In this document: positions 37,133-48,015 of the stretch, piece after piece
Numbering within the stretch: the first letter of the stretch is position 1
How the letters are laid out: each line of letters begins with the position of its first letter
Source of the DNA: Marsupella aquatica
Lineage: Eukaryota; Marchantiophyta
Direction of reading: 5' to 3'
Assembly: GCA_973895155.1 (NCBI GenBank)
Contig: OZ316898.1
Location: forward strand, 16,182,001 to 16,246,000
Length of the DNA stretch: 64,000 nucleotides
The notes under the pieces: generated by a model
Told to the model about the DNA's origin: nothing
Seen by the model: only the letters and a program-made list of their open reading frames with translations
Database searches by the model: none
Translations under genes and position numbers: made by a program

Positions 37133-38622
37133 AAAGTCACGGAACTCAACTACCTTAACACTTAGCTCCAGTGTCGCTGACTCCAGCGCCAAGCTCCCTT
37201 ATGGTCCAAGCCCAGATAGGCCACCCGAGGAGGACTTAGCATGGGGAGACTTGTGGGCATTGAGACGGGGCACTAGCCAAGGCAAGGCGCCAAGCTGGTG
37301 ACACACACTAAGGACTTAGACTAGATGAGAGCTGGTCGGGTCAAGGGGAAAAGGGTCGGGCTCAAGGTCAATCATTCGGACCCCCATACGGACTTTGAGT
37401 TTTGAGGGCTTGAGTGAGAGCTCTCCTTGGGCCCAAGGCCAATGGAGTTGACGCCATGGGCAACGGACGCTTGGGGCGCGAGTTATGGCCCGATCCGGGT
37501 TTGGCCGATTGGAGGCCCCAAGCAGCAATGAGATCTGAGGGCCTAGGCATGAGCATTGGGTCAGCCCAATCACAACGGGCTAAGGCACTTTGCTTGCAGA
37601 CGCTTAGCGAGAAGGTTATGGGCGTTGCCAGTTGGTGGCGCGCCTAGGACATGCGGGATAGGATGCGGGTTGTGGCCTAAAACGTTGAGGACCATAGTTG
37701 GTCCACGGGTGTCAGGTCTTCAGAAGCATATATGAGGGGAGTGGTGTCTCCCTAGGGGCTAAGGGCAAGCCAAAGTTGTGAGCCGTGGCGGTCGCGACAC
37801 TAAGGGAAAATGCCTAACGGAAATGACGATAACTTCTCAATGGGAAGTCCGTTGGAGGACTTCTTGGGCGCGTTGGAAAGCTTTGAAGGAGGAATAAATC
37901 TTCTTGAGCTTAGCTGGGTTTAGGGCACTGTAGGTTCTCACGGTTTGCAGGTGTTATCACGCCCACTTGCCAAATCCTACCAAAACAACAGCCAAGCCAC
38001 GTTCAGTCTCTCAAGGGAGCTTGCGTTGGGGAGGCAAGGCCAAGTACGCATGGAGGTTGAGTTCCAAGGGCACTTGGCCCCTAGACCATCAGTGGGGTAG
38101 GAACCGGGAGTTGGTTGCTAGAGTTGGGGCCATTCTGGTCCCTGCGCATTGGGACAAGCTTTAGGGCAAGCTATGCTAATTTGGCCATGAGCATGTCCTG
38201 GGGGCAGAGCGGTCAGTTGGTGATAGATAGGTATGAGGGGAAACCCGGGCCGCGCCCAAGGAAGGAGCTATTCTGGACAAATAGTGGGCGTGGGTTCAAG
38301 TTCCGACTTATGGCATTGGGAGTACCTATTGCTGACCTACTTACCAATGTCTGTTGATCTTGAGTTAGGATGCTAGACTTGGGGAGTTCTAGATCCTGAA
38401 GGGTTACTTACTGAGACGCTTGGTTGCTTGTGTAGACAGTGAGGACCGTTGAGTAGAGGTCGTGTTGGAGAGCAAGTGCGGCTTTGTATGGGAGGGGCTA
38501 CTAGTGGTGCAAGGGGCACTAGGTTTCTTGCTCAAAGTATTCTATGGAGGCCTTTGGGCACTAGAGGCACTTAGGCATGGGTTTTGGGATTGGTGAGGGC
38601 GCTGGGTGACAAGGTCCACTAC
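37133..38622 (+). repeat. Left LTR of element Z
   Basis: From 37261 on it matches 44350-45711 base for base over long runs (for example GACACACACTAAGGACTTAG). Its end, GGTCCACTAC, lies a few bases before the PBS. The first ~125 bp has no counterpart in the right LTR. The usual TG start is not visible. Confidence 0.8.
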
Positions 38623-38625
38623 TTG

Positions 38626-38637
38626 TGGTATCAAAGC
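38626..38637 (+). other. Primer-binding site of Z (Met-tRNA type)
   Basis: TGGTATCAAAGC follows the end of the left LTR by three or four bases. It differs by one base from the plant initiator-Met PBS TGGTATCAGAGC, which fixes the plus orientation of Z. Confidence 0.8.
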
Positions 38638-38759
38638 AATTGCCGGCATAGACACTAGGCTGGAGTTGTGCTAGGTCGGAATCCAAAAATCTTAACTAAT
38701 TTTTGCGAGGACTTAGTGCTTCAACATGCCTGGCGGGTGACTGCGAGCAGATTTGGTTG

Positions 38760-39780
38760 TTGGGGACATGGCAAAAAACACACAGTCAAAGAGTGGCAAA
38801 CATGCTTCCCTCGCCAAGGAGAGAGCCCAAGTTCAAGAAAAATAGAAGGAGGAAGGGTCAACTTCCCTAGATGAACGTTACAAGCAGGACGACGAGGACA
38901 TGGTGGCCAAACCATCAACTGCCGCAGCAAACACATCAAGTGCAGAGCATTGTCAACTTAAAGGAAAGGAGGTGGCCAATCCTTCAAAGGACGGGTCAAA
39001 CGATGGCGGCTCCGACTCAGATGGAAGCGATGATGGTTCAGAGGCTGAATCAGAGGAAGAGGGTTAGGACCCCAAAGAGGAACTAATCCCAGCCTTGAGA
39101 GGATGATGTTGAGTCGGACGTCAATGTGGATAATTTGACCAAGCAAAACCAGGGCGATGTGGGTGATGCCTTAGTCTGGGAGGTCATGGTGCCTATAGGT
39201 TGCAGGGGGTGTCACCAAAATCCACAAAGGAACCTAAGGACAGCCCAACCGCTGACGATGGTTTGGGTCCGTTGACTCAAGACCAATGACTCATTTATGA
39301 GCAGTTGGAACACAAAAAGGGGGCCCAGATTAAGTACTTACTTAGTCTAGGTAGTCAGAGTGCGACGCGTCCCAAGGGGGGAATGGTAGTTGGACGGAGT
39401 ATGTTCTAAGTGAACCAACTACCGACTCCTCCAACTTGCGATGGGGCCTATGAACAAAGTGGACAAAAGTTCTTGAGTTGGCTCTCCACAATGGAGATTC
39501 ATCTCCAAGCGTGTGTTGAGTGGTCCACTTGGGCTACCGCAGCCGCTCCTTACCTGAAGGACTATACCTTGACTTGGTACAAGTCTTGGAAGAAGTTGCG
39601 AGAGGACTCCTAGCCGTTAACTTGGGAAAACCTGGTTGAGGGTCTTCGTGCTCACATCACCACTAAGTACCCAGAGCGGCACGCTCAGAAATGTGTAACG
39701 GAGATGAGCTTCAGGGGTGATGTCCAAAAGTTCATAACTTATTACCAGAACCAGTTGGTGTGTATCCCAATGTCATGAGG
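38760..39780 (+). pseudogene. Gag-like pseudogene of element Z
   Basis: An acidic Ser/Asp/Glu-rich part (about 38990-39065, DGSDDGSEAESEEEG then a stop) precedes a retrotransposon-gag-like domain at 39410-39780: QLPTPPTCDGAYEQSGQKFL, LTWYKSWKKLREDS then TAG, and TWENLVEGLRAHITTKYPE. This resembles the Retrotrans_gag domain of Gypsy elements. The reading stops abruptly near 39780; no protease or pol follows. Confidence 0.6.
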
Positions 39781-39784
39781 TTTT

Positions 39785-40324
39785 TTTCCTAAGGGAGAAA
39801 TCCTCATGTTTGGCTAGTACAAAAGAAGAGAAAGAAAAAGGATGAACATGCAACTTTTGCATTTTTATGGATGGATAAGTGAAAAATGATATTATGAGAG
39901 TAGTTTTGAGCCAATGAGGAGTTGGTTGGCGAGTCCTACATGGCTAGATTTCATTGGTGTTCCTTTTTCCAATGAAGTTGAGTTTGACAAAAATGGACCA
40001 ATGACATAAGTTTTTGCATTTCTTACTATATTTAGTAATGGGAAAATAGAGTGAGTTGGTGAGATTATTTGTTGACCATTGACGTCACCGGTAATTTGGG
40101 TCTAATGGTTGTGATGATGAAGTGACTTTCATTTGTTGCATATTTGGCTTAGTCTTAGCCATTTATTTATCATTTGATTATAGTCATGGGGCTTGTTTTG
40201 GAGATAGAGAGTTATTTTGAAGGGTTAAAACCCTGGTTACTTGTTTGAATGGTGTGGTGGTGGCTTGGGGTTTGAGTATGGAAGGGGTAGGTCATGCATG
40301 GCATGCTGGCTGCCCCCTACTTGC
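39785..40324. other. Unassigned AT-rich piece inside Z
   Basis: No coding trace. It lies between the gag fragment of Z and the 3' terminus of inverted element X-B. Confidence 0.3.
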
Positions 40325-41328
40325 TGTCACGCCAAAAGATTCATCATCAATCGGATTTCAGCTTAGGCGGCCATAAACTCCGTTAATATTGAGGTTCGGG
40401 CAAGGAGGGAAGTGCATACAATACCGTATTCTCCTAACTTGACACTAAATTTACCCAATCCTATTCTTACCCGTATCATAGGTATACTTTGTATTCCGCC
40501 GCCAGAACATACCCCAAGTTGATAGGTGGATCGACCCCGGCTTAGGGACTTATAAACCTTTGTGCTGTCCGCCTCCCATCCGGATCCAATGATTCGGGTA
40601 TTTAACTTGGGCTCGCAACCATTATCCGTAGCCGTCACCCCGTGCGCAGCTTGTACAATGCGTTTGGCCAAGCATTCTATACCCGTATACAAGACTAATG
40701 AACATAACAGCTTACACACATACAATCTCGGTTTACACGAAGGAAATGGTGGGGAAAGACTTTCAATTATAAATCCGTCATATGTACATATACGGTTGAC
40801 TCAACTTCTTTGGGGAATAAATAGCCCAACGGCAATGAGGTGTACACTACAACAGAGCCCGGCTCCGCACTCGCCTGACAAGCTTAGTTGTACCCTCACT
40901 CCGTGGTACTCTTCTATTCACTAAGGTTGAGACCTCGGGGGGTTAACTTAGTGTATATTTTGGGGTACCACGTGCAATCCTAGCCTAATATAAACACACC
41001 TATTTTATAATGGGAATATTCCAAAAGCATTCTCTATTTTCAATATTAATGACCTATTTCACTTTATAAAAGGTATATATTAGATAATATTCTATAAATA
41101 TGGGTCTATAATACCTTCATTTGTTTCCTACACTTTTAAAAAATTTAGCTAATTTCTATGAAAAATAACTATTTTGGATCGCACTTGGTTCCTAAGATTT
41201 TTGATAGTCAACCCCCCGAGGTCGAGACTCCCTGCACATCCGCAGATTCCCAATTCAAAACCCAAAGTCCCCCTATTGCCTCTATCGGGGGTGCACTAAA
41301 TACTAAGAGCCGTGGCCAGGAGTGGTCA
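40325..41328 (-). repeat. Terminal TG...CA segment of X-B (LTR-like, 709 bp without its MITE)
   Basis: The plus strand starts TGTCACGCC and ends GGAGTGGTCA. It is an inverted copy of 49895-50605 over its full length; subtracting the 287-bp MITE and 8-bp duplication leaves 709 bp against 711. Its TG/CA ends look like an LTR, but no matching copy was found at the other end of X. Confidence 0.8.
40934..41220. mobile_element. hAT-like MITE, second copy of the CTCGGGGGG family
   Basis: The 287-bp unit begins CTCGGGGGGTTAACT and ends with AGTCAACCCCCCGAG, a 15-bp inverted repeat with one mismatch. It is flanked by 8-bp repeats GTTGAGAC (40926-40933) and GTCGAGAC (41221-41228), one mismatch. The homologous segment of X-A is uninterrupted here, giving an empty site. 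The interior is AT-rich and non-coding. Confidence 0.92.
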
Positions 41329-41589
41329 CGTGGGGTCACGTGCTCGAGTTCTAGCTTGTGCTGATCCTAGCTAAACACCAGTCCGCTAAATGGCTTGTCG
41401 TTACCCTAAGATGCTATGCTAAGAAAGGTTTTTAGCGCCGCTCTAACTAGTTTTGGTGCTTGGTGGTAGAGTCCTACTTTTGTGGCTAAACCTACGCTAC
41501 TCTAAACTACCGGCGCCGCCTAATGTCTAGCCTGCTTGTTAGATCCGCCCGAGTGGGACTTGGATTGGCCGTCCCGCTGCCTCCTCAGC

Positions 41590-44135
41590 CGGTTGACGTC
41601 CTGCTTGAGGATCGGACCTGGTCCATGAGAGAATTGTTCTCTCTCTTCATTGCATCCGTTTCCTCCGCGGCCTCTTGGCATGCCTCTTCCAACTGCTAAC
41701 CGTCGCTCGTCAACTTGGCCACCAGTTGGTCTTGTTTAGTGGCTTCTTGTTGAAGTCATGCCACCTCCGCTTTTAGGGCGTCCACCTCGGCGGTATCTCA
41801 TTGGGCCCAAGTATTGGCTTCCTCTACGTCCTGCTGTTAGATTATAGCTTGCCCCTTCAAACTATCAATCTGGGCTCGGAGTCATGAGATCTTGGCGTCC
41901 TTCTCGGCTCCGGCTTGCTTGGCCAAGGTGAACTTGGCCTCGGTATTGGTGACTTGGGCAAGGGCCATCGCCAGTTGAGGACGGAGAACCTGCAACTGAG
42001 TATCCCGGTGTGCCATTTTTCCTAAGAGTTGGGCGGTCTCAACTTGGTACCACTCAATCTTTGCTGTGGCTTCAGCCTGTGCCTGTCCCGATTTCACCGC
42101 TGCCACCAGCTCCTGGCTGAAGAAGTAGGCTACCTTGCGGGCCATGAACTCCCCCATCTCTCGGCTAATTTGTTGGGAGAAGTCTCCCAGCAGCCCGTTC
42201 AAATATGTGCCCGGTGCAAAGAGTTCCGGGTTCACCAAGTTGTGCCCACTTGGGGTCGGGAAAGGACAGACCTCTACTCGGGAAGAGGCCGGGGTTGTTA
42301 CGTCCAGCCCGGAGGCAGGACGGTTAGAGGGGGCGAGGCTCCCAGCCAGAGGGTCTTTTGGCGTTGGTGCGGCTGATACCGCGATTCCCTCTGGACTAAT
42401 GGCCTTGTGCTTGGGTCCGGCTTCCTCCGTCTCAACGGTCACTACATGGGCCTGGTTTTGGCTATCCAGGGTTGCAATCACCGCCAAGTTTGGCACCAGA
42501 GAGGGTGTCTCAATGGTGGGTGGTGGGGCCGGGGTGGGCAATACTGGTGCTGGAGTCCGGGCTTTGGGCTGCGGCCGTTGTTCCAACACCGGAAAGACCC
42601 ATCGGGGTGGAATGAGCTCGGGCTCATTGAGCCGCGGAAGAGTTTGTCAATCAAAACGGGCGTACCACTCAATAATAATCTTGAGGTGGCTTGCAAGGTA
42701 CGCCTTCCCCCTGAGGTACATGGTCTTCCTTTGTCGCTCCATTTCCTCGTGGAACTTCCTGACAAAGAAGGAAGCCCACTTCTAGGCTGATAGTTCTTGA
42801 CCTGGATCACTTGTGCTGTGGATATCTCTCCCCGCAGCTCCATCATGTGGAGGGCGTACTGCTAGAACTCCAGCTGCTTTGCAATCTCCGGGATGAGTCA
42901 TGTTCTCATCAGGAAGCCGTTGTCCACCGAATTCTTGGGCGAGAAGCTTGAGGATTGTTATTTTGCTCCCTTGCCCCCTGGTGCTCGTGACTCCACTCGG
43001 TTTTGACCCTTGGGTAGGCCAAAAATGATCTTAAGCCGCTCCTCATTCAAAGGCATTACCCGTCCGTGCGCATGGGTTTGTTGGTGGGTCTCATCAAAGT
43101 TTTGGATGAACTCCGTCATGTCTAGCCTGTAGTACCTGCAAGTGTTCCAAGGGAGGGCAACGAGGTGTTTGAACCCTTTTAGGTATGCTGCATGCTTTGG
43201 ATGGAAGATGTTTTTGTGAACATTCTCCCCCATGCAATGCATGATCAACTTGGCCACGTCGACAGTGGCCATGGGTAAACCGGATACTGCAGCCGGCTCC
43301 TTCCTCTTCCTTCCCCGAAAATTGTTCCCAGGATGGCTTGTAGAAGGGGACATCTCCCCGTCTTCCCTATCCGGTAGGGGTAGTGCGACCGCAATCAGAA
43401 CTGGTGTCGGGGCCGCAACGGTCACCGTGTTGTCTATCGGAGCCGTTTCTTGGGTCCAAGCTTGTGCGAGCAGCGATGTGTTACCCGGCCCGTGTTGGTG
43501 TGCCCCCAGTGGTCTCCAAACAAGAGGAGGATGAGCCTCCTCGTCCTCTGAGCTAATGTTCTCCGCATTCACCATGGATCGTACCCAAATGGGTGGTGCT
43601 GCCGGTGGTGGAGAGCGACTTGAATGAGGCCGAGGCGGTGGTTGCAATGGTGCCAATGTGTTGGCTGTGGGTGTAGCTGAAGGCGATGCCATAGGATTCA
43701 GAAGATCGGAAGGGAAGCCGAGTGATGCTAGGATTGACAACTTGCTTGGATTTGGGCTACCAAATTGATAGTCAAGGAAGGATTGAACTTTGGCGGGTAT
43801 ATGGGCGAAGTGATGACGTTGCAAGTCCACCGTGCCTGGGATCGTGAAGACTTTGTCCGGGAGTCAAAGGAGCGCTTCTCCAAGCCGAGGTACTTTGAAC
43901 CGTCAAAGAAGAATTTGGCGAACCTGTCGTCTTGACAGAGTTTGCTCTGAAAGGGAAGATTGAGTTTGTTGTTGTAGTGAGAGCGCCCGGCCAAACGGAT
44001 GAGTTGTTCATACTCTCTTTCAGCTTTGTACCTACGCGGGTTGAATCCGACAAGCGTTTTTGCTAGATGATTACCAATGGACAAAAATTGAAGCCAAAAG
44101 CGAATGGCCAAATTGGACATAATAGTGACAGACAT
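41590..44135 (-). pseudogene. X-encoded protein, copy B (better preserved)
   Basis: From 44135: IRFWLQFLSIGNHLAKTL, NPRRYKAEREYEQLIRLAGR and LNLPFQSKLCQD. After a frame change near 43870, a clean 290-codon frame runs 43830-42958: DLQRHHFAHIPAKVQSFLDY, a Pro/Ser-rich middle, MHCMGENVHKNIFHPKHAAY, and EERLKIIFGLPKGQNRV before a stop. Then YALHMMELRGEISTAQVIQ (about 42860-42800), a shift, and a 235-codon frame (42589-41882) ending in an Ala/Gln/Glu coiled coil, followed by heptad-like text to about 41600. The total is about 800 residues. No RT or protease. Probably a gag-like protein of a non-autonomous element; family not recognised. Confidence 0.6.
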
Positions 44136-44349
44136 ATGGTGAGGTATGGTGGATAGCTAAGGAAGGAGCAGATGAGCTGGGATCAAAGCTAGCGCAAGGA
44201 GTGAAGTGCCAATAATAAGCAAGGGAATGACTCACCTTTTATACCCTGGTGGGACGTCGGTCAATTGGCCCTTGCCCTTTTCTGATAGGCCAAGCTTTTC
44301 ACGCTTACAGTGTACCGGCCAGCCACGTACTTGGCAATGAGACAGGCAA

Positions 44350-45711
44350 TGAGACGGGGCACTAGCGAAGGCAAGGTGCCAAGCTGGTGACACACACTAA
44401 GGACTTAGACTAGATGAGAGTTGCTCGGGTCAAGGGGAAAAGGGCCGGGCTCAAGGTTGATCTTCCGAAACCCCGGATGGACTTTGAGTTCTAAGGGTTG
44501 AGTGAGAGCTCCTTGGGCCCAAGGCCAATGGAGTTGACGCCATGGGCAACGGACGCTTGGGGTGCAAGTTATGGCCCGATCTGGGTTTGGCTGATCGGGG
44601 GCCCCAAGCGGAAATGAGATCTGAGGGCCTAGGCATGAACACTGGGTTGGCCCAATCACAATGGGCTAAGGCACTTTGCTTGCGGACGCTTAACGAGAAA
44701 GTTATGGGCAGTGCCAGTTGGTGACGCGCCCAGACATGCGGGATAGGATCCGGGTCGTGGCCCAAAAAGATGAGGACCAAAGTTGGTCCGGGGGTGGCAG
44801 GTCTCCAAAAGCATATATGAGCGAAGTGGTGTCTCCTTGGGGGCTAAGGGCGAGCCAAAGTTGTGAGCTGCGGCGGTCACGACACTAAGGAAAAATGCCA
44901 AACGGAAATAACGATAACTTCCCAAAGGGAAGTCCGTTGGAGGACTTCTTGGGTGTATTGGAAAGCTCTCAAGGAGGACTAAATCCTTATGAGCTCATTT
45001 GGGTCTGGGGGGAGCCGTAGGTTCTTGAGGTTTGCGGGTGTTATCACGTCTGCTTGCCAAATCTTGCCAAAATAGCAGCCAAGCGGCGTTCAATCTCTCA
45101 AGGGAGCTTGCATTGGGGAGGCAAGGCCAAGTACGCATGGAGGTTGAGCTCCAAGGGCACTTGGTCCCTAGACCATCAGCGGGGCAAGAACCCAAAGTTG
45201 GTTGCTAGAGTTGGGGCCATTCTGGTCCTCGCGCGTTGGGACAAGCTTTAGGACAAGCTATGCTAATTTGGCCATGAGCATGTCCTAGGGGCAGGGTGGT
45301 CAGTTGGTGATGGATAGGTACAAGGGGGAACTTGGGCCGTGCCCAAGGAAGGAGCTGTTCTGGATAAATAGTGGGCGTGGGTCCTGGTTCCGGTTTATGG
45401 CATTGGGAGGACCTATCGCTGACCTACTTACCAATGTCTGTTGAGCTTGAGTTAGGATGCTAGACTTGAGGAGAACTTCTAGATCTTGAAGGGTTACTTA
45501 CCAAGACGCTTGGTTGCTTGTGTAGACAGTGAAGGCCGTTGAGTAGCGGTTGTGTTGGAGAGCAAGTGCGGCTTTGTATAGGAGGGACCGCTAGTGGTGC
45601 AAGGGGCACTAGGTTGCTTGCTTGAAGTATTTTGTGGAGGCGTTCGGGCACCAGAGGCACTTACGTGTGGGTGGTGGGATTGGTGAGGGCGCTGGGTGGC
45701 ATGGTCCACCA
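44350..45711 (+). repeat. Right LTR of element Z
   Basis: Direct repeat of 37261-38622 with many point differences. It ends GGTCCACCA immediately before the Y reading resumes (CTATAACC at 45716-45723). Confidence 0.82.
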
Positions 45712-45714
45712 CTA

Positions 45715-46975
45715 CCTATAACCTTTACACCTTTGTGATATCCAAGGAAAATGCACTTCCTCGACTTGGACTCCAACTTAGACCAGAGCTGGGAAGGTGT
45801 AAGCACATAAGCATCACATCCAAAAACCCTTAAATGTGAATAATCCGCTTGACGTCCGTACCTCATTTCAAATGGCGTCTTGAATCCAATTGCACTGGAT
45901 GGAGAGAAGTTTACCAAATAAGCTGTAGTGTTAACAACTTCTGCCCAAAATTCATGTGGTAAGCATGATTGGCTCAACATACTCCTTGAGCGCTCCAATA
46001 GTGTTTGGTAGAGTCTCTCAGAATACCATTTTGCTGAAGAGTATAACTTGTTGTGAGATAACATGTAATCCCTTGCTCTTTACAATATATTCCAAATTCA
46101 CCATAACCGTATTCACTGCCGTTATCTGATCAAAGATATCTCACCTTGTTACCAGTTCCAATTAGACTTATTGTATAGAAAGTATATCCACACATACCTT
46201 GAGTAATTGTCAATGAACATAAACTCTTCTAGAATGTGAGGGAGTAGGGGCTGGTCCCCATGACTACAAGATACTCAAGTACCTCCTTGCTTGTGTGAGT
46301 TCCAACTCCAAAGGGTGTCCTGTGTAAGTTGCTTTCTAAGCACACAATGCTCACAGAAATCTAACTTACAAGATAGTAAATTAGAAAGTAATCCTTTTTT
46401 CTGAAGAACAGCCAAACCTTTTTCACTCATGTGACCCAATTTGAAGTGCCACAGCCGGGCCGTCTTCTCATGAGATAAGGTTATATTGGCTTCATCACAA
46501 ACTACATTGCCCTCCAAAACGTATAGATTTTTATGCCTTTTTTCCGTCAACACACACTTTAGTACCAGTTGAAACCTGAAGGACACCATTATTTAGCAAA
46601 ACTCTACTGATGGCCATTTGCTTCTAACACTCCAAGTGAAGTAAAAAATTTCATCATACTGGGAATACGTCTCACATTCCTCAACATCCTCACAACATCA
46701 TTAAACATTTGAAATCTCACAGATCCAAGTCCAACCACTTGACATCAACACTAAACCGTTGGAAACCGTGTAAGAACATAAAAGATCTCTCATAGAGAAA
46801 ATATGAAAGATATATGCACTATCTAGTATCCAATCATCATCACCTGGATGTGACACTACGTTGAGAGCAAAACCTTGGTATCATAAAATGTCATCATTGA
46901 GTAAATCAATCATATCAACATCAGTGGCTGCGTTTGCTGATGGTTGATAAGTCTGCTTGACTTGACAGTCTCTCT
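45715..46975 (-). pseudogene. Y pol fragment: protease and integrase
   Basis: On the minus strand, the protease active-site region reads DDDWILDSAYIFHIFS (about 46850-46800). The integrase zinc finger has LWHFKLGHMSEKGL (about 46455) and LDFCEHC (about 46360), then catalytic-core fragments with shifts near 46050-46200, and LLERSRSMLSQSCLPHEFW (about 46010) through KCIFLGYHKGVK (about 45740). The reading breaks at 45715, where Z begins, and continues at 37132. Confidence 0.88.
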
Positions 46976-48015
46976 TCATATGGCCAGTCTTGCCACATTT
47001 TCAGCATGTAATCGGTTTCCTTTCTAGAGATTTCTCTCTAGACCTAGATCTAGACTTAGACCTAGCCTTGTACTTGCCTCTATTTTGTGAAGGGTATGAT
47101 TGTGAAAAAGACTTATTTTCTCCAGTCATCCGTTGTTGAGTCCTCCCATGGTTCACATTCAACACAGAGCCGGATGACTGGAGTTTAGGGTTTAGGGTTT
47201 AGGGTGTCTAGGCATGACCCAATTTCTTCTGTGCATCATCTGACAACAAAGAGCTTACCACCTCATCATATGAAATGGTTTTCAGATCTCTATACAAGAG
47301 AACATGCTTCAAACCCTGATACGATTGGGGTAAGGAGCTGAGAAGAAGCAATATCTTATCTTCATCTTTCACTCCTTTGCCAAGATTTGACTAATCTACA
47401 ACTAGGCTATCAAATTCATCCAAGTGATCTCCAAGCTTGCCTCCTTCTTTGAGCCTCAAGCTCATCAAGAGAGACTTCTTGTACAATCAATCTGAGGCAT
47501 CCTTGCAGTAGTACTTCTCTCTTAGGGCCTTGAACAAGGATATGCAATCCTTATAGTCATCCAACTTTTAGATAATGTGCGCCTTCAGATACAGCATCAC
47601 CGCATGAACAACAATCACTTGTTTTTGCCTCCATTTTCTCAACGGGATCTCCTCCTCACTGCTAGACTCCTCCCGAGTAGATAGTAGATGATCTAGGCCC
47701 ATAGCACAAAGAACTTCCTTGACCTACTTCTCCCATAGTAAGTAATCCGTCCGTCCATCATACTTTTCCACCTCAAACTTTTCCACCTCCAAACTTGGAT
47801 GGCATCTTTGTCCTCCCAACGTTCTCCACATGCTATTGCTGCGCTGCTTTCTATATCCTTTTGTTGCTTTTTCCTTTCTTTCGTCCCGGTGACTCAACTC
47901 AAAATCACAAAAAAATGTCAATTTTTTCAACTTTTCAAAAAACTTGTAGCTTGTCACCGCCACGTAGCCCACCAGCCTAGCAAACCAACACCAAAATCCA
48001 AAATCAAAACCAAAC
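46976..48015 (-). pseudogene. Y gag fragment with broken zinc knuckle
   Basis: It starts about 47790 with the Copia-gag VEKYDGRTDYLLWEK, followed by KQVKEVLCAMGLDHLL, LKEGGKLGDHLDEFDSL (about 47440) and KILLLLSSLPQSYQGLKHVL (about 47330). A Ser/Arg-rich stretch precedes the CCHC knuckle near 47000, which reads C, stop, KCGKTGHMKRDC: the stop (TGA) sits where Trp (TGG) is usual, a single G-to-A change. Upstream of 47800 the frame is open to 48015 but looks like leader sequence. A TTTAGGG run interrupts it at 47184-47204. Confidence 0.85.
47184..47204. repeat. Interstitial telomere-type repeat (TTTAGGG x3)
   Basis: Three perfect plant-type telomere units stand between the gag text of Y on both sides. 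Another run of just over two units lies near 27573-27590. Confidence 0.8.

Larger units (their letters stand above)
40325..44345 (-). mobile_element. Element X, copy B (inverted), in element Z
   Basis: This minus-strand counterpart of copy A carries the same modules: a promoter-like upstream part with a TATAAAA run (about 44235-44250), the coding part (44135-41590), a trailer and a terminal TG...CA segment (40325-41328). Both copies end at the same base, ...GTGTGACA in copy A (50605) and TGTCACGC read on the plus strand here (40325), so this is a real element end. Copy B has the 287-bp MITE that copy A lacks, and lacks the 353-bp one that copy A has. Confidence 0.75.
37133..45711 (+). mobile_element. 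Element Z: LTR retrotransposon with gag, pol absent, carrying X copy B
   Basis: Two direct repeats of about 1.36 kb (37261-38622 and 44350-45711) bound the unit. The Y reading breaks at its edges within one codon run (GYRLWDP), so Z inserted into Y. A probable, imperfect 5-bp target duplication is TAACC (37128-37132) against CTACC (45712-45716). A Met-tRNA-type PBS follows the left repeat and a plus-strand gag lies at about 38760-39780. The rest of the interior is foreign: a 0.5-kb AT-rich piece and inverted element X-B. The left LTR has about 125 bp (37133-37260) with no match before the right LTR, so that copy probably lost its start when X-B arrived. Confidence 0.8.

Noticed and set aside
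37316-45251. Matching open frames in both Z LTRs (37316-37573 and 44405-44659 minus; 37967-38164 and 45054-45251 plus)
   Set aside because: They appear twice only because the LTR is duplicated, and differ by gaps and stops; no domain is seen.
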